Shown here one piece after another: positions 17,225 to 26,456 of a stretch of DNA of 64,000 nt; within the stretch, counting starts at the first letter, position 1, and each line of letters begins with the position of its first letter. The notes beneath the pieces were generated by a model. It was not told the origin of the DNA and did not search any database. It worked only from the letters and a program-made list of their open reading frames with translations. The stretch is from Campylobacterales bacterium (GTDB lineage Bacteria > Campylobacterota > Campylobacteria > Campylobacterales > Sulfurimonadaceae): the NCBI GenBank assembly GCA_026390075.1, contig JAPLGP010000052.1, positions 1-64,000 of the forward strand, in the 5' to 3' direction. The position numbers and the translations under genes were made by a program.

Positions 17225-18565
17225 ATGCGAGAAATCAATAGAATTTTAGTTGCTAATCGCGGAGAAATTGCTCTTCGTGCAATTAGAACAATTAAAGAGA
17301 TGGGGAAAGAGGCTGTTGCGGTTTATTCAAAAGCTGACAAGGGTAGTGAATATCTAAAACTAGCAGATGCGGCTATTTGCATCGGTGATGGTCCAAGCAG
17401 TAAAAGTTATCTAAACATTCCTGCCATTATTTCTGCTGCTGAAATCAGTCACTGCGATGCAATTTTTCCAGGATATGGTTTTTTAAGTGAAAACCAGCAC
17501 TTTGTTGAGATTTGCACACACCACAACATCAAATTTATTGGACCAACCCCAGAAGTTATGGTTTTAATGAGTGATAAATCAAAAGCTAAAGATGTTATGG
17601 TTGCAGCAGGCGTTCCTGTAGTTCCAGGAAGTGATGGTGCAATCAGTGATATAGCCGATGCTAAAAAAAGAGCTGCGGAAGTTGGTTATCCAGTGATTCT
17701 TAAAGCTGCTCAAGGCGGTGGCGGTCGCGGTATGCGTGTTGTAGAAGAGGAAAGTTACTTAGAAAATGCGTTTCTAGCTGCTGAGAGTGAAGCAATAACT
17801 GCATTTGGTGATGGCACTATTTATATGGAAAAATTTATAAAAAATCCTCGCCATATTGAAGTTCAAATCATGGCAGATGCACATGGAAATGTTCTTCACA
17901 TAGGTGAGCGAGATTGTTCTATGCAACGCCGACACCAAAAACTTATTGAGGAGTCTCCTGCTGTTGTACTAACACAAGAGGTAAGAGAAAAGCTTTGGGC
18001 ATCAGCTATTCGTGCTACAAAATTTATAAAGTATGAAGGTGCTGGTACATTTGAATATCTACTCGATGCGAACTTAGATTTTTATTTTATGGAAATGAAT
18101 ACAAGACTTCAAGTTGAGCATACTGTTTCTGAAATGGTAAGTGATTTAGATCTTATTAAAATGATGATTGAAATTGCTGAAGGCAAAGAACTTCCAGCGC
18201 AAGATACTATCAATCTCAAAGGACACTCAATTGAGTGTCGTATCACAGCAGAGGACCCAATCAAATTTTTACCATGTCCTGGTAAAATCAACTCTTGGAT
18301 TGCACCAGGTGGAAAAGATGTTCGTATAGATTCTCACGCACATGCTGGTTATATTGTGCCTATGATTTATGATTCGATGATTGGAAAACTTATTGTTTAT
18401 GGTAAAACAAGAGAAGAAGCAATTGCAAGAATGCATAGAGCCCTAAGTGAATTTACTGTGACTGGCATAAAAACTACGATACCATTTCACTTAAAAATGA
18501 TGGAAAACGAAGATTTTATATCAAATAATTTTGATACAAAATATTTAGAAAGATATAACGGTTAA
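17225..18565 (+). CDS. accC: Biotin carboxylase subunit of acetyl-CoA carboxylase
   Basis: A 446-residue ATP-grasp enzyme that carboxylates the biotin on AccB using ATP and bicarbonate. It shows ILVANRGEIALRA at the N-terminus, the glycine-rich AAQGGGGRGM ATP loop, EERDCSxQRRHQK-like residues (GERDCSMQRRHQK) and EMNTRLQVEH. The length is normal. It forms a two-gene operon with accB. Confidence 0.97.
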   Translation: MREINRILVANRGEIALRAIRTIKEMGKEAVAVYSKADKGSEYLKLADAAICIGDGPSSKSYLNIPAIISAAEISHCDAIFPGYGFLSENQHFVEICTHHNIKFIGPTPEVMVLMSDKSKAKDVMVAAGVPVVPGSDGAISDIADAKKRAAEVGYPVILKAAQGGGGRGMRVVEEESYLENAFLAAESEAITAFGDGTIYMEKFIKNPRHIEVQIMADAHGNVLHIGERDCSMQRRHQKLIEESPAVVLTQEVREKLWASAIRATKFIKYEGAGTFEYLLDANLDFYFMEMNTRLQVEHTVSEMVSDLDLIKMMIEIAEGKELPAQDTINLKGHSIECRITAEDPIKFLPCPGKINSWIAPGGKDVRIDSHAHAGYIVPMIYDSMIGKLIVYGKTREEAIARMHRALSEFTVTGIKTTIPFHLKMMENEDFISNNFDTKYLERYNG

Positions 18566-18588
18566 TTTTAACCGTTATATATAAAGAA

Positions 18589-18978
18589 CTACCAACCTCT
18601 TACAATTGCATGACAGCGAGTACAGTCACGAATAACATCCGAATAAATCGATGCAGCTTCTAACATATTTCCTTGAGCAAGATACTCATTCATTGATTGT
18701 AAATCTGTTTTTAGGTGTTGCGCACTTAAAAGAGTAACACCTACAAGTTTTTTCTTATCAGTAGGTAAAGTTGTTTCAACAGATTTTTTATCATGAAACA
18801 TCTCGTTTGATGTTTCTATTTTAGCAATACCACTTAATACAGTAGCTTTGTTATTATACAAAAACCCATCTTGAACTTCCAATAAGCCATCTCTCATCAT
18901 TTTCATATTTGAGCCTATATCATTTGCTTGTAAGCCTAAACTAACTAATAGACTCAAACTAAGTACCAATCTTTTCAT
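18589..18978 (-). CDS. Periplasmic cytochrome c (cytochrome c'-like)
   Basis: A 129-residue secreted protein with a signal peptide (MKRLVLSLSLLVSLGLQA) and one C-terminal haem site, CTRCH, about 10 residues from the end. The C-terminal haem and helical character resemble class II cytochromes (cytochrome c' type). It might bind small gases or carry electrons, but no partner is visible nearby. It is convergent with accC and divergent from the receiver-GGDEF gene. Confidence 0.75.
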   Translation of the reverse strand: MKRLVLSLSLLVSLGLQANDIGSNMKMMRDGLLEVQDGFLYNNKATVLSGIAKIETSNEMFHDKKSVETTLPTDKKKLVGVTLLSAQHLKTDLQSMNEYLAQGNMLEAASIYSDVIRDCTRCHAIVRGW

Positions 18979-19115
18979 TTCTCCACCTTGTAATATATTA
19001 GTTTAATAATATCCAAACTAATCTTAAATATTAATCTTATCTTTATATGCGCATATAATTTATTGTAAAGTTTATTTTATATATACTCCTACCCTTATAA
19101 TCAAAGGACGCCAAC

Positions 19116-20027
19116 ATGATTCATTATAACGAATATACTATTCATATAGTTGATGACAGTAAACTAGTTATAGCCTCTTTAAAAAATGTATTAGAAGCGC
19201 AAGGATATAATGTTGTATATTCTATGAATGGGAAAGAAGCTTTAGAAGCAATTTACAACAATAATCCATCTTTAATAATACTTGATGTAGAAATGCCTGT
19301 TATGAACGGCTACGAAACCATTAAGCTCTTAAAAGATAGTCCAGACACTTCATGGATTCCAGTTATTTTTCATACATCACTCACTAAGCCTGAGGTCGTT
19401 AGGAATCTTTTTGAGCTTGGCGCATCTGATTATATTTCTAAACCTTTTGTAGCAGAAGAACTTTTAGCCAGAGTTCTCAAAGAAATTAAAAATATAAATT
19501 TACAAAATCTTCTTAAAGAAAAAATGTCTAAACTCGCAAAAGCTGTCTCTCAAGACACTCTCACAAAAACTTTTAATAGAACCTATATGACTTCAGTAAT
19601 TAACAAAAGAATGCACTTGCTTGAAAAAGAGAATAAAGATATTTTTTCATTCATCTATATTGATATTGATGATTTTAACAAATTTAACACTATGAATGGT
19701 TTTAAAAAATCAGACCATGCTCTACATAAATTTTCAAAAATTGTGCAAATGAGTCTTAGAGACAGTGATATTTTGTCACGATGGGAAGCTGATAAATTTT
19801 TAGTACTTTTACCTAAATTATCAAAAATACGACTTCGTCAAATTGCAAATGCGATTATTTCTAATGTTGCGAAGACTTCGTTTTCATCAACAATCGGTCT
19901 TAGTTGTTCCATAGCTATGATAGAAATTATTACCGCTGACAATATGGCTAATATTATAAAAAAGCTTGAAAATAAAATGATAGAATCTAAAAAAATAAGA
20001 AACGGAACTATTCTAATGATAGAATAA
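19116..20027 (+). CDS. Receiver-GGDEF response regulator, degenerate cyclase
   Basis: A 303-residue protein with an N-terminal receiver (phosphoacceptor Asp57 in ILDVEMP, conserved Lys in SKPF) joined by a helix to a GGDEF-fold domain. The cyclase signature is replaced by EADKF (in SRWEADKF), losing both glycines and the catalytic acidic residue, so it should not make c-di-GMP. It probably acts as a phosphorylation-controlled scaffold or nucleotide-binding regulator. The gene is separate from both neighbours. Confidence 0.88.
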   Translation: MIHYNEYTIHIVDDSKLVIASLKNVLEAQGYNVVYSMNGKEALEAIYNNNPSLIILDVEMPVMNGYETIKLLKDSPDTSWIPVIFHTSLTKPEVVRNLFELGASDYISKPFVAEELLARVLKEIKNINLQNLLKEKMSKLAKAVSQDTLTKTFNRTYMTSVINKRMHLLEKENKDIFSFIYIDIDDFNKFNTMNGFKKSDHALHKFSKIVQMSLRDSDILSRWEADKFLVLLPKLSKIRLRQIANAIISNVAKTSFSSTIGLSCSIAMIEIITADNMANIIKKLENKMIESKKIRNGTILMIE

Positions 20028-20036
20028 TCTAAAAAT

Positions 20037-20873
20037 TTATTTTGGCATTCTTATTGTTTTTATGTCAGCACTTATTCGAAGTCTTGCAAAATAATCGCTT
20101 AAAACCTGTTCTCTTTTTTGAGACATAAGGTGGTTCGCTATTTCATCTTTTATATTCTCCAAACTACTCTCTTTAGCATATTTTGTCTCTTTAATATAAA
20201 AGCTAATAAAACCATCTTTTGCATCTGGAACAACTTGTGTAAACTGGTTCTTAGGCGTATTTTCAAGTAAAGATGCCAACTCTGGAGCTAGTTTACTGTA
20301 TGGCAAATCTTGCTCACTTCTTTGTATTTCTAAAGAACTAAGCATTGGATTATTTCTCATTTCTTCAAGCTTCGCTCTGTTTTTTGACTCATAAATAACA
20401 ACTAAAAATGAACTTGGATGTACAAAACTATCTTTATGTAACTTGTAATACTCTTGTATCTCAGAATCACTCGGCTGAGCCATTTGTGCGTAAGCGATTG
20501 CAGCATAGAGTTTTTGACTTAAAAGTTTTTGCTTCACACTCTCTTTTATATCTGCTGAACTTAAACCATTGGAATTTCGAACAGCCTCATAAAATTCATT
20601 GATGCTTAATTTATTTCTTGCTGCAGTCTTTTTTATATCTTCATAAACTTCTTCACTGCTCACATCAATATTTCTTTCCTTAGTCTCTGCAAGTTCAAGC
20701 TTTTTACGAATTAAAATATCTGATGCCATTTTTGCATCCACTTTAGATGTTTGCATCTCTTTTTTGATATCAAGCATCGAAATTGCTTCACCCTTTACAA
20801 CGATAGCTATACCACCGACTATCTCAGCACTTAAAGATGCAACACAGACAAGACTTAAAAAAATTTTATACAT
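20037..20873 (-). CDS. SurA-like periplasmic chaperone/peptidyl-prolyl isomerase
   Basis: A 278-residue secreted protein: signal peptide (about 1-16), a SurA-type N-terminal helical chaperone domain, and a parvulin-like segment of weak similarity between about 150 and 240. It probably helps outer-membrane proteins fold in the periplasm, as in related Campylobacterota proteins of this size. Its stop lies 9 bases from the convergent receiver-GGDEF gene. It is divergent from gltX. Confidence 0.75.
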   Translation of the reverse strand: MYKIFLSLVCVASLSAEIVGGIAIVVKGEAISMLDIKKEMQTSKVDAKMASDILIRKKLELAETKERNIDVSSEEVYEDIKKTAARNKLSINEFYEAVRNSNGLSSADIKESVKQKLLSQKLYAAIAYAQMAQPSDSEIQEYYKLHKDSFVHPSSFLVVIYESKNRAKLEEMRNNPMLSSLEIQRSEQDLPYSKLAPELASLLENTPKNQFTQVVPDAKDGFISFYIKETKYAKESSLENIKDEIANHLMSQKREQVLSDYFARLRISADIKTIRMPK

Positions 20874-20967
20874 AATTAATTCACTTTATAAAAATTTAGA
20901 TGTTTATTTTACCCATCTTTAACCAATATTTGCCTAAAATTCGGCAATTATTTATAAAAGGTTTTTC

Positions 20968-22356
20968 ATGATTGTTACTCGCTTTGCTCCAAGTCCTACG
21001 GGCTATCTTCATATCGGTGGTCTTAGAACCGCTCTTCTTTCTTACCTTTGGGCTAAAAAAAACAATGGAAAGTTTTTTCTTCGTATTGAAGACACCGACA
21101 AGGCGAGAAATTCTGTAGAAGCTGCAGAAGCAATTGTAAAAGCTTTTGATTGGTTAGGTCTCTCTTATGATGGCGAGGTTATTTACCAATCAAGCAGAGA
21201 TGAAATCTATGCAAAATATATCAAGCAACTCCTTGATGAGGGCAAAGCGTACTACTGCTACATGAGTAAAGAAGAACTGAGTGAACTTAGAGAAACGCAA
21301 ATGGCAGCAAAAGAGCGAACAATGTACAATGGAAAATACCGTGATTTTAACGGCACTCCACCAGAAGGCATTGAACCCGCTATCCGCATCAAAGCTCCTC
21401 AAAGCGGAACAATAACTGTAAAAGATAAGGTTAAGGGCGATGTAGTTTTTAACGCTGTTGATATTTTAGATGATTTTGTAATTGCAAGAGCAGATGGAAG
21501 CCCAACTTATAACTTTGTTGTTGCGGTGGATGATGCGCTTATGGGCGTAAATGAAGTTATCCGCGGAGATGACCATCTCTCAAACACGCCAAAACAGATA
21601 ATTGTGTACGAGGCTCTTGGATTTACTATTCCAAATTTTTACCATGTTCCTATGATTCACAATCACGAGGGCAAAAAACTAAGCAAACGCGATGGTGCAA
21701 CGGATGTTATGGAATATAAAGAGATGGGTTACACTCCTGCAGCACTTTTGAACTTTTTGGTTCGTTTGGGCTGGAGTCACGGTGATCAAGAAATATTTTC
21801 AATGGATGAAATGAAAGAGCTTTTCAATCCAAAAGATATCAACAAATCGGCTTCGATTTACAATACAGAAAAGCTTGATTGGCTCAATGCACATTATATA
21901 AAAAACACTCCTAATACAGAACTTGCAGAGCTTTTAAGAGAGTATGATTTAGTTCTTACTTCACACGATAAAAAAGAGATACTTTTGGATGTTATCAAAG
22001 AGAGAGCAAAAACTCTTAAAGAGCTAGCAGAACTTGCAAAAGAAGTGCTTAACACTCCAACCTCTTATGATGAAAAAGCTGTTCATAAAGTGTTTAAAGA
22101 GAATGCTATTGAAGTTTTAAATGCCTTTGGGGCGAAACTCACAAAAGCAGAAGAACTTCATCTTCCGAGTGACTACCACCACATAATGGAAGAAGTAGTC
22201 CATGAAATGGGAATCGGTTTTGGTAAAATCGGTCAGCCTCTTCGTATCGCACTTTTGGGAAAACTCTCAGGTCCAGGGCTTGATAGTGTTATGGCAATTA
22301 TTGGTAAAAATGAGACTCTGCTTAGAATAGCACAGGCGATAACTACACACGAATAA
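20968..22356 (+). CDS. gltX: Glutamyl-tRNA synthetase
   Basis: A 462-residue class I synthetase. The HIGH signature is in FAPSPTGYLHIGGLRTA and the KMSKS signature appears as KLSKRDG. Campylobacterota often carry two GltX paralogues, one of which charges tRNA-Gln with Glu before amidation by GatCAB. Which of the two this is cannot be told from sequence alone. Confidence 0.95.
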   Translation: MIVTRFAPSPTGYLHIGGLRTALLSYLWAKKNNGKFFLRIEDTDKARNSVEAAEAIVKAFDWLGLSYDGEVIYQSSRDEIYAKYIKQLLDEGKAYYCYMSKEELSELRETQMAAKERTMYNGKYRDFNGTPPEGIEPAIRIKAPQSGTITVKDKVKGDVVFNAVDILDDFVIARADGSPTYNFVVAVDDALMGVNEVIRGDDHLSNTPKQIIVYEALGFTIPNFYHVPMIHNHEGKKLSKRDGATDVMEYKEMGYTPAALLNFLVRLGWSHGDQEIFSMDEMKELFNPKDINKSASIYNTEKLDWLNAHYIKNTPNTELAELLREYDLVLTSHDKKEILLDVIKERAKTLKELAELAKEVLNTPTSYDEKAVHKVFKENAIEVLNAFGAKLTKAEELHLPSDYHHIMEEVVHEMGIGFGKIGQPLRIALLGKLSGPGLDSVMAIIGKNETLLRIAQAITTHE

Positions 22357-22405
22357 CTCTATTATGAGCTTATAAATTAATCTCAATATCAAAAGATGTT
22401 TCCTT

Positions 22406-23815
22406 TTAAATATCTTTTGATAATTCTCTAATTATCTGTGTATATTCATCTATATTTTTTAACACTATTTCAACCAGTTTTGGGTCAAAATGTTTGCCAT
22501 TCTCTTCTTTTATTAATACAATCACATCATCAACAGACCAAATATCTTTGTAAACACGCTTGGAAAGTAATGCATCTAAAACATCTACAATGGTAACAAT
22601 ACGAGCGAAGATAGTTATCTCATCTCCTTTTAACCCTTGCGGATATCCTGTACCGTCATACCTTTCATGATGTTCATAAGCGATACTTGCCGCAGCTTGT
22701 AGAACAGCCCGTTCAGAGTACTTTAATATTTCATGTCCAAAAATAGGATGTTTTTTCATTAACGAAAATTCTTCCTTTGTTAATCGCGCAGGTTTATTTA
22801 AGATTGCATCAGCAATTCCAATTTTTCCAATATCGTGCAAAGGCGAGGCAAGCTCAATCAGTTTTAACTGCTCATTATCTAAACCATATTCTTTGGCAAT
22901 CAATGTACTTATAACAGAAACGCGCTTTGTGTGGTGTTTTGTTTCAAGTGACCTTATCTCTTCTATCTGTCCCATCGCAAGAAGTGTCTCTTTAAGTGTT
23001 AATTCTATCTCTTCATTAAGCATTTTAAGTTGCTTATTTTTCTCTTGAAGTTCTTTTTCTTTTTCTATAACATTGTGATTAAATTTATTCACATTCTGTA
23101 CCATATCTTCAAACTCTTGACTCTCATATTTTTCGCTATCAATATCTTGATGGGATACATAAGCGTTTTCCCCATCATTAATTATTCTTGAAAGTGGTTG
23201 ACGGACATGGCGTTCAATGACATGGAACATATTAAGTATTATGATTAAGGCAAAAAATAGTAGTACAGCAGCAATAATATAATTATTTCTAAAAACAAAG
23301 TTTTGATACAAACCTGTATCCATAATAATATTTACAGCACCTAAAACTTCACCATCCTTGACATGATGACATTGCAAACAATTTAAACTTCCTTTAGCGT
23401 TTGCAATATAAGGAACGATCGCTTCAACACTGCTATCTTTATCTTTCCACAGAAAGTATGCTTCTTTTTTATCTATAATTTCTCGAAGAGTATTATCTAG
23501 TTTTTTTTCAAATGATTTAGATTCACCAAACTGTTTACTAACAGCATCCGCACGAATAATTTGAATAGATTTAATATCATACACAGAAGATATCTCATTC
23601 AAAAAATAATCTCGTTTCTCCATAATTCCCGCTTTCATATGCGATGTCAGACCAGCTTGAATTATTTCTGAAACAGAAAGAACCTCATTTTTAACAACAA
23701 ACTGAAAAAAACTTCGATAACTTAATGCAATAATGAAAACAATAATAAGAATAGAGAGAAGAAATACTTGTAATAAACGGGTGAGTGCAATTTTTTTTAT
23801 ACTCTGTTTTTTCAT
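22406..23815 (-). CDS. Membrane HD-GYP phosphodiesterase with c-type haem sensor
   Basis: A 469-residue protein. Spans at about 13-33 and 178-200 enclose a periplasmic domain that ends in the haem c motif CLQCH (146-150), like the Tll0287/DUF3365-type sensors. A HAMP-like and coiled-coil linker leads to a full HD-GYP domain: HDIGKIG, HPIFGHEIL, HHERYDGTGYP. HD-GYP proteins hydrolyse c-di-GMP. The haem suggests control by redox state or a gas ligand such as NO. It is a single gene behind the MITE-like repeat. Confidence 0.9.
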   Translation of the reverse strand: MKKQSIKKIALTRLLQVFLLSILIIVFIIALSYRSFFQFVVKNEVLSVSEIIQAGLTSHMKAGIMEKRDYFLNEISSVYDIKSIQIIRADAVSKQFGESKSFEKKLDNTLREIIDKKEAYFLWKDKDSSVEAIVPYIANAKGSLNCLQCHHVKDGEVLGAVNIIMDTGLYQNFVFRNNYIIAAVLLFFALIIILNMFHVIERHVRQPLSRIINDGENAYVSHQDIDSEKYESQEFEDMVQNVNKFNHNVIEKEKELQEKNKQLKMLNEEIELTLKETLLAMGQIEEIRSLETKHHTKRVSVISTLIAKEYGLDNEQLKLIELASPLHDIGKIGIADAILNKPARLTKEEFSLMKKHPIFGHEILKYSERAVLQAAASIAYEHHERYDGTGYPQGLKGDEITIFARIVTIVDVLDALLSKRVYKDIWSVDDVIVLIKEENGKHFDPKLVEIVLKNIDEYTQIIRELSKDI

Positions 23816-23894
23816 TTTATATCCATTAAACTATATTAATAATGAAGTATAAAAACACTTACTAAAAATAAAGCTGAATTTCATTAATTAGTAA

Positions 23895-23984
23895 AACTCT
23901 CTTTTTAGATTGCTTCGCTTCGCTCGCAATGACCGTCATTGCGAGGAGGAACGACGAAGCAATCTTAGTTTTGCAAGAAGTCTA
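23895..23984. repeat. MITE-like hairpin repeat, copy C
   Basis: This copy keeps the core (AGATTGCTTCGCTTCGCTCG, GCAATGACCGTCATTGC, ACGACGAAGCAATCT) and the right end TTTTGCAAGAAGTCTA. Its left end is reduced to AAACTCTCTTTTT. The final CTA gives the TAG stop of the minus-strand Nudix gene (23982-23984). Confidence 0.88.
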
Positions 23985-24560
23985 ATTAATCTTTATATCA
24001 AAAACCTCATCCAGCAAGATAAGCAGTTCATTTTTAGCAGAACCTGCAAAACTATTTTGCAAAAAGTAGTTTATTCCCTTGCCTGCATGTTGTACAAGAG
24101 GAATGATTTTTATACCCGTTATCTCAGACATAAAATGCGATTTGTCTCCCTCTTCGTAGGCGTGGAGCAAAATAGAACGAGAAAAATTGTTGAGTATGTG
24201 GTAGTAAATATGTAAAAATTCCGCTTCTTGAACTTCAAGCCCATAAAGATGCGTGGCGATTTTCCACTCATGCGAAGCGATTGGGCGGACTTTGTCAGGC
24301 TTAACATTTATGCCGATTTCCTCTTTAACCTCTCGCACAAGTGCATCTATAAGGCTCTCACCCTCATCCACCGTTCCACCAGGAAAACCCATGCGTCCAT
24401 CCCATCTGTCTATCATGATAATCGCGGGGCATCGCATACTTTTTATGTCATCATTAAAATATTTCCATGGCGATATTTCATTGACATAGATAACCAAAAA
24501 AACAGCATTTTTTTTGTCTCTGTAGTGGTCGCCAAATTCTACTCTTTTCATATCACTCAA
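23982..24560 (-). CDS. NUDT16-like Nudix hydrolase
   Basis: A 192-residue Nudix enzyme with an intact Nudix box at about 62-84 (GGTVDEGE... REVKEEIGI). The flanks differ from the usual bacterial MutT proteins. DGRMGFPGG before the box and NYFLQNSFAGSAKNELL near the end closely match my recollection of animal NUDT16/X29 proteins, which hydrolyse inosine diphosphates and remove RNA caps. The substrate here is unknown; (d)IDP or nucleotide-capped RNA is an inference. The TAG stop is supplied by the adjoining repeat. Confidence 0.82.
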   Translation of the reverse strand: MSDMKRVEFGDHYRDKKNAVFLVIYVNEISPWKYFNDDIKSMRCPAIIMIDRWDGRMGFPGGTVDEGESLIDALVREVKEEIGINVKPDKVRPIASHEWKIATHLYGLEVQEAEFLHIYYHILNNFSRSILLHAYEEGDKSHFMSEITGIKIIPLVQHAGKGINYFLQNSFAGSAKNELLILLDEVFDIKIN

Positions 24561-24638
24561 AGTTGCTCTTTATAAAAAATTTGTAGAATTTTACATTAAA
24601 AAAAGTCTCTTTACTCCTAGCAAAGATATAATAGCACC

Positions 24639-26408
24639 ATGAATAATAATCCTATCACACTCAAGACTGTACTCAAACTTATTTTAGAAAACAAACCAGC
24701 ACTTATTTATGGGCAGATAGTCACGCTTTTAGCGATACTTGTGAGCATCCCTGTTCCTTTAATGCTTCCGATTATGGTCGATGAAATTCTTTTACATAAA
24801 CCCTCTTATTTTGTGCATAGCATAAACTTTTTTGTGGGTGAAACAACTGCTTTTTACTATATCGCTCTGGTTACATTGGCAGTTATTTTTTTACGACTTA
24901 TCTACTATTTTCTTGGTGTAGTTATCACAAAAATTTTCACTAAAATCTCAAAATATGTTACCTTTATGATACGAAAAAGGCTGATTGAGCATCTGAAAAT
25001 ATCCTCTATGAATGAGTATGAAACACTTGGTAGCGGTGCAATTACTGCGAATCTTATCACAGATGTCAATACACTTGATAGTTTTATTATCACAGGCGTG
25101 AGTCGCTTTGTATCCTCTGTTTTAACGCTTGTTGGGGTTGGAATTGTAATGATTATGATAGACCCAATTTTAGGGATTTTGATACTTATTGTGCAACCGC
25201 TCATTATGCTTATCAGTAAAAAGATGTCAGCAACTGTGGGTCGATTAAAAAAAGAAGAAAACGAGGCGATTGAAAAGTTTCAAAATGATGTTGGGGAAAC
25301 TCTTGAGCTTTTTGGGCAAATCAAAGCAAGTAACAAGGAAAACTACTTTTTTTCTCAAGCAATAATTCACGCACAAGAGATTCAAAGAAGTTCAAACGAG
25401 TTTGGATATAAAAGTATCGCTTATGAAAAACTCTCCTACACAATCTTTTTGATTATGTTTGAAATTATCCGTGCAGCTGGACTTCTTTTAGTCGCGTACA
25501 GTGATTTGAGCATAGGTATGATGTTTGCGATGTTTGGCTACATCTGGTTTATTATGACGCCCGTTCAAGATATACTCTCCATTCAGTACAGCTACTCTTC
25601 TGCGATGAATGCACTTAAGAGAATCAATAAAATCCTTTCACTCAAAACAGAACACACGGGAGAAAAAACTCTCACAGCACGGCATGTGGATATCTCTCTA
25701 AAAAATTTAAGTTTTTTCTATAATGAGGGTAAAAATATACTTGAAGATATCTCTTTAGATATAAAATCAGGCTCTAAAATAGCACTCATTGGTGCGAGTG
25801 GAAGTGGCAAAACAACTCTGGCACAAGTGGTTTCAGGCTTTTATGAAAAAACAAGTGGCGTGGCAACTTACAACAACATCGACATAGAGGTTTTAGACAA
25901 AAGCGCACTTAGAGAGAAAATATTTTTGGTTTTACAGATGCCGATACTTTTCAACTCTACGCTTAGATTTAATATCACGATGGGTGATGAAACAATAAAC
26001 GATGCACAAATTTATGAAGCTCTCAGCATCGCGCAACTCAGTGAGATGGTAGAAGCGATGGAAAATGGACTTGACACCATAGTAGGTCGTCATGGGGTCA
26101 GACTCTCAGGCGGACAAAGACAACGCCTAAGTATCGCTCGAATGATTATCGCCAATCCTAGTGTTGTAATATTTGACGAATCCACTTCAGCACTCGATGT
26201 TCACACAGAAGCAAAACTTTTTAAAACTATTACACCACTTCTCAAAGATAAAACTGTCATAACCATAGCCCATAGGCTCAGTACAGTAAAAAATGCGGAT
26301 ATTATTTATGTACTCGATGGCGGAAAAATTGTTCAAAGAGGAACACATACCCAGTTAGAAGATGAGCAGGGACACTATATGGAGTTTATTAAAAAGCAGT
26401 TGATTTAG
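24639..26408 (+). CDS. ABC exporter, fused permease-ATPase (MsbA-like)
   Basis: A 589-residue half-transporter. A six-span membrane domain (about 1-320) is followed by an ATPase domain with Walker A GASGSGKTT, signature LSGGQRQRLS, Walker B VVIFDESTSALD and the H-loop AHRLS. Such proteins export lipids, peptides or drugs as homodimers; the substrate cannot be read from sequence. One GGCATGTGG word (25681) is read as Arg-His-Val-Asp at the start of the ATPase domain. The gene ends 7 bases before an inverted pair of words. Confidence 0.93.
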   Translation: MNNNPITLKTVLKLILENKPALIYGQIVTLLAILVSIPVPLMLPIMVDEILLHKPSYFVHSINFFVGETTAFYYIALVTLAVIFLRLIYYFLGVVITKIFTKISKYVTFMIRKRLIEHLKISSMNEYETLGSGAITANLITDVNTLDSFIITGVSRFVSSVLTLVGVGIVMIMIDPILGILILIVQPLIMLISKKMSATVGRLKKEENEAIEKFQNDVGETLELFGQIKASNKENYFFSQAIIHAQEIQRSSNEFGYKSIAYEKLSYTIFLIMFEIIRAAGLLLVAYSDLSIGMMFAMFGYIWFIMTPVQDILSIQYSYSSAMNALKRINKILSLKTEHTGEKTLTARHVDISLKNLSFFYNEGKNILEDISLDIKSGSKIALIGASGSGKTTLAQVVSGFYEKTSGVATYNNIDIEVLDKSALREKIFLVLQMPILFNSTLRFNITMGDETINDAQIYEALSIAQLSEMVEAMENGLDTIVGRHGVRLSGGQRQRLSIARMIIANPSVVIFDESTSALDVHTEAKLFKTITPLLKDKTVITIAHRLSTVKNADIIYVLDGGKIVQRGTHTQLEDEQGHYMEFIKKQLI

Positions 26409-26415
26409 AAATTAC

Positions 26416-26444
26416 GGCATGTGGAAATTTTATTTCCACATGCC
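26416..26444. terminator. Inverted pair of GGCATGTGGAA words
   Basis: GGCATGTGGAAA and TTTCCACATGCC form a perfect 12-bp stem with a 5-base loop (TTTTA). It lies 7 bases after the ABC exporter stop and 12 bases before the stop of the convergent GH17-like gene. It could terminate transcription from both sides. Confidence 0.75.
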
Positions 26445-26456
26445 ATAAAATAGCAA

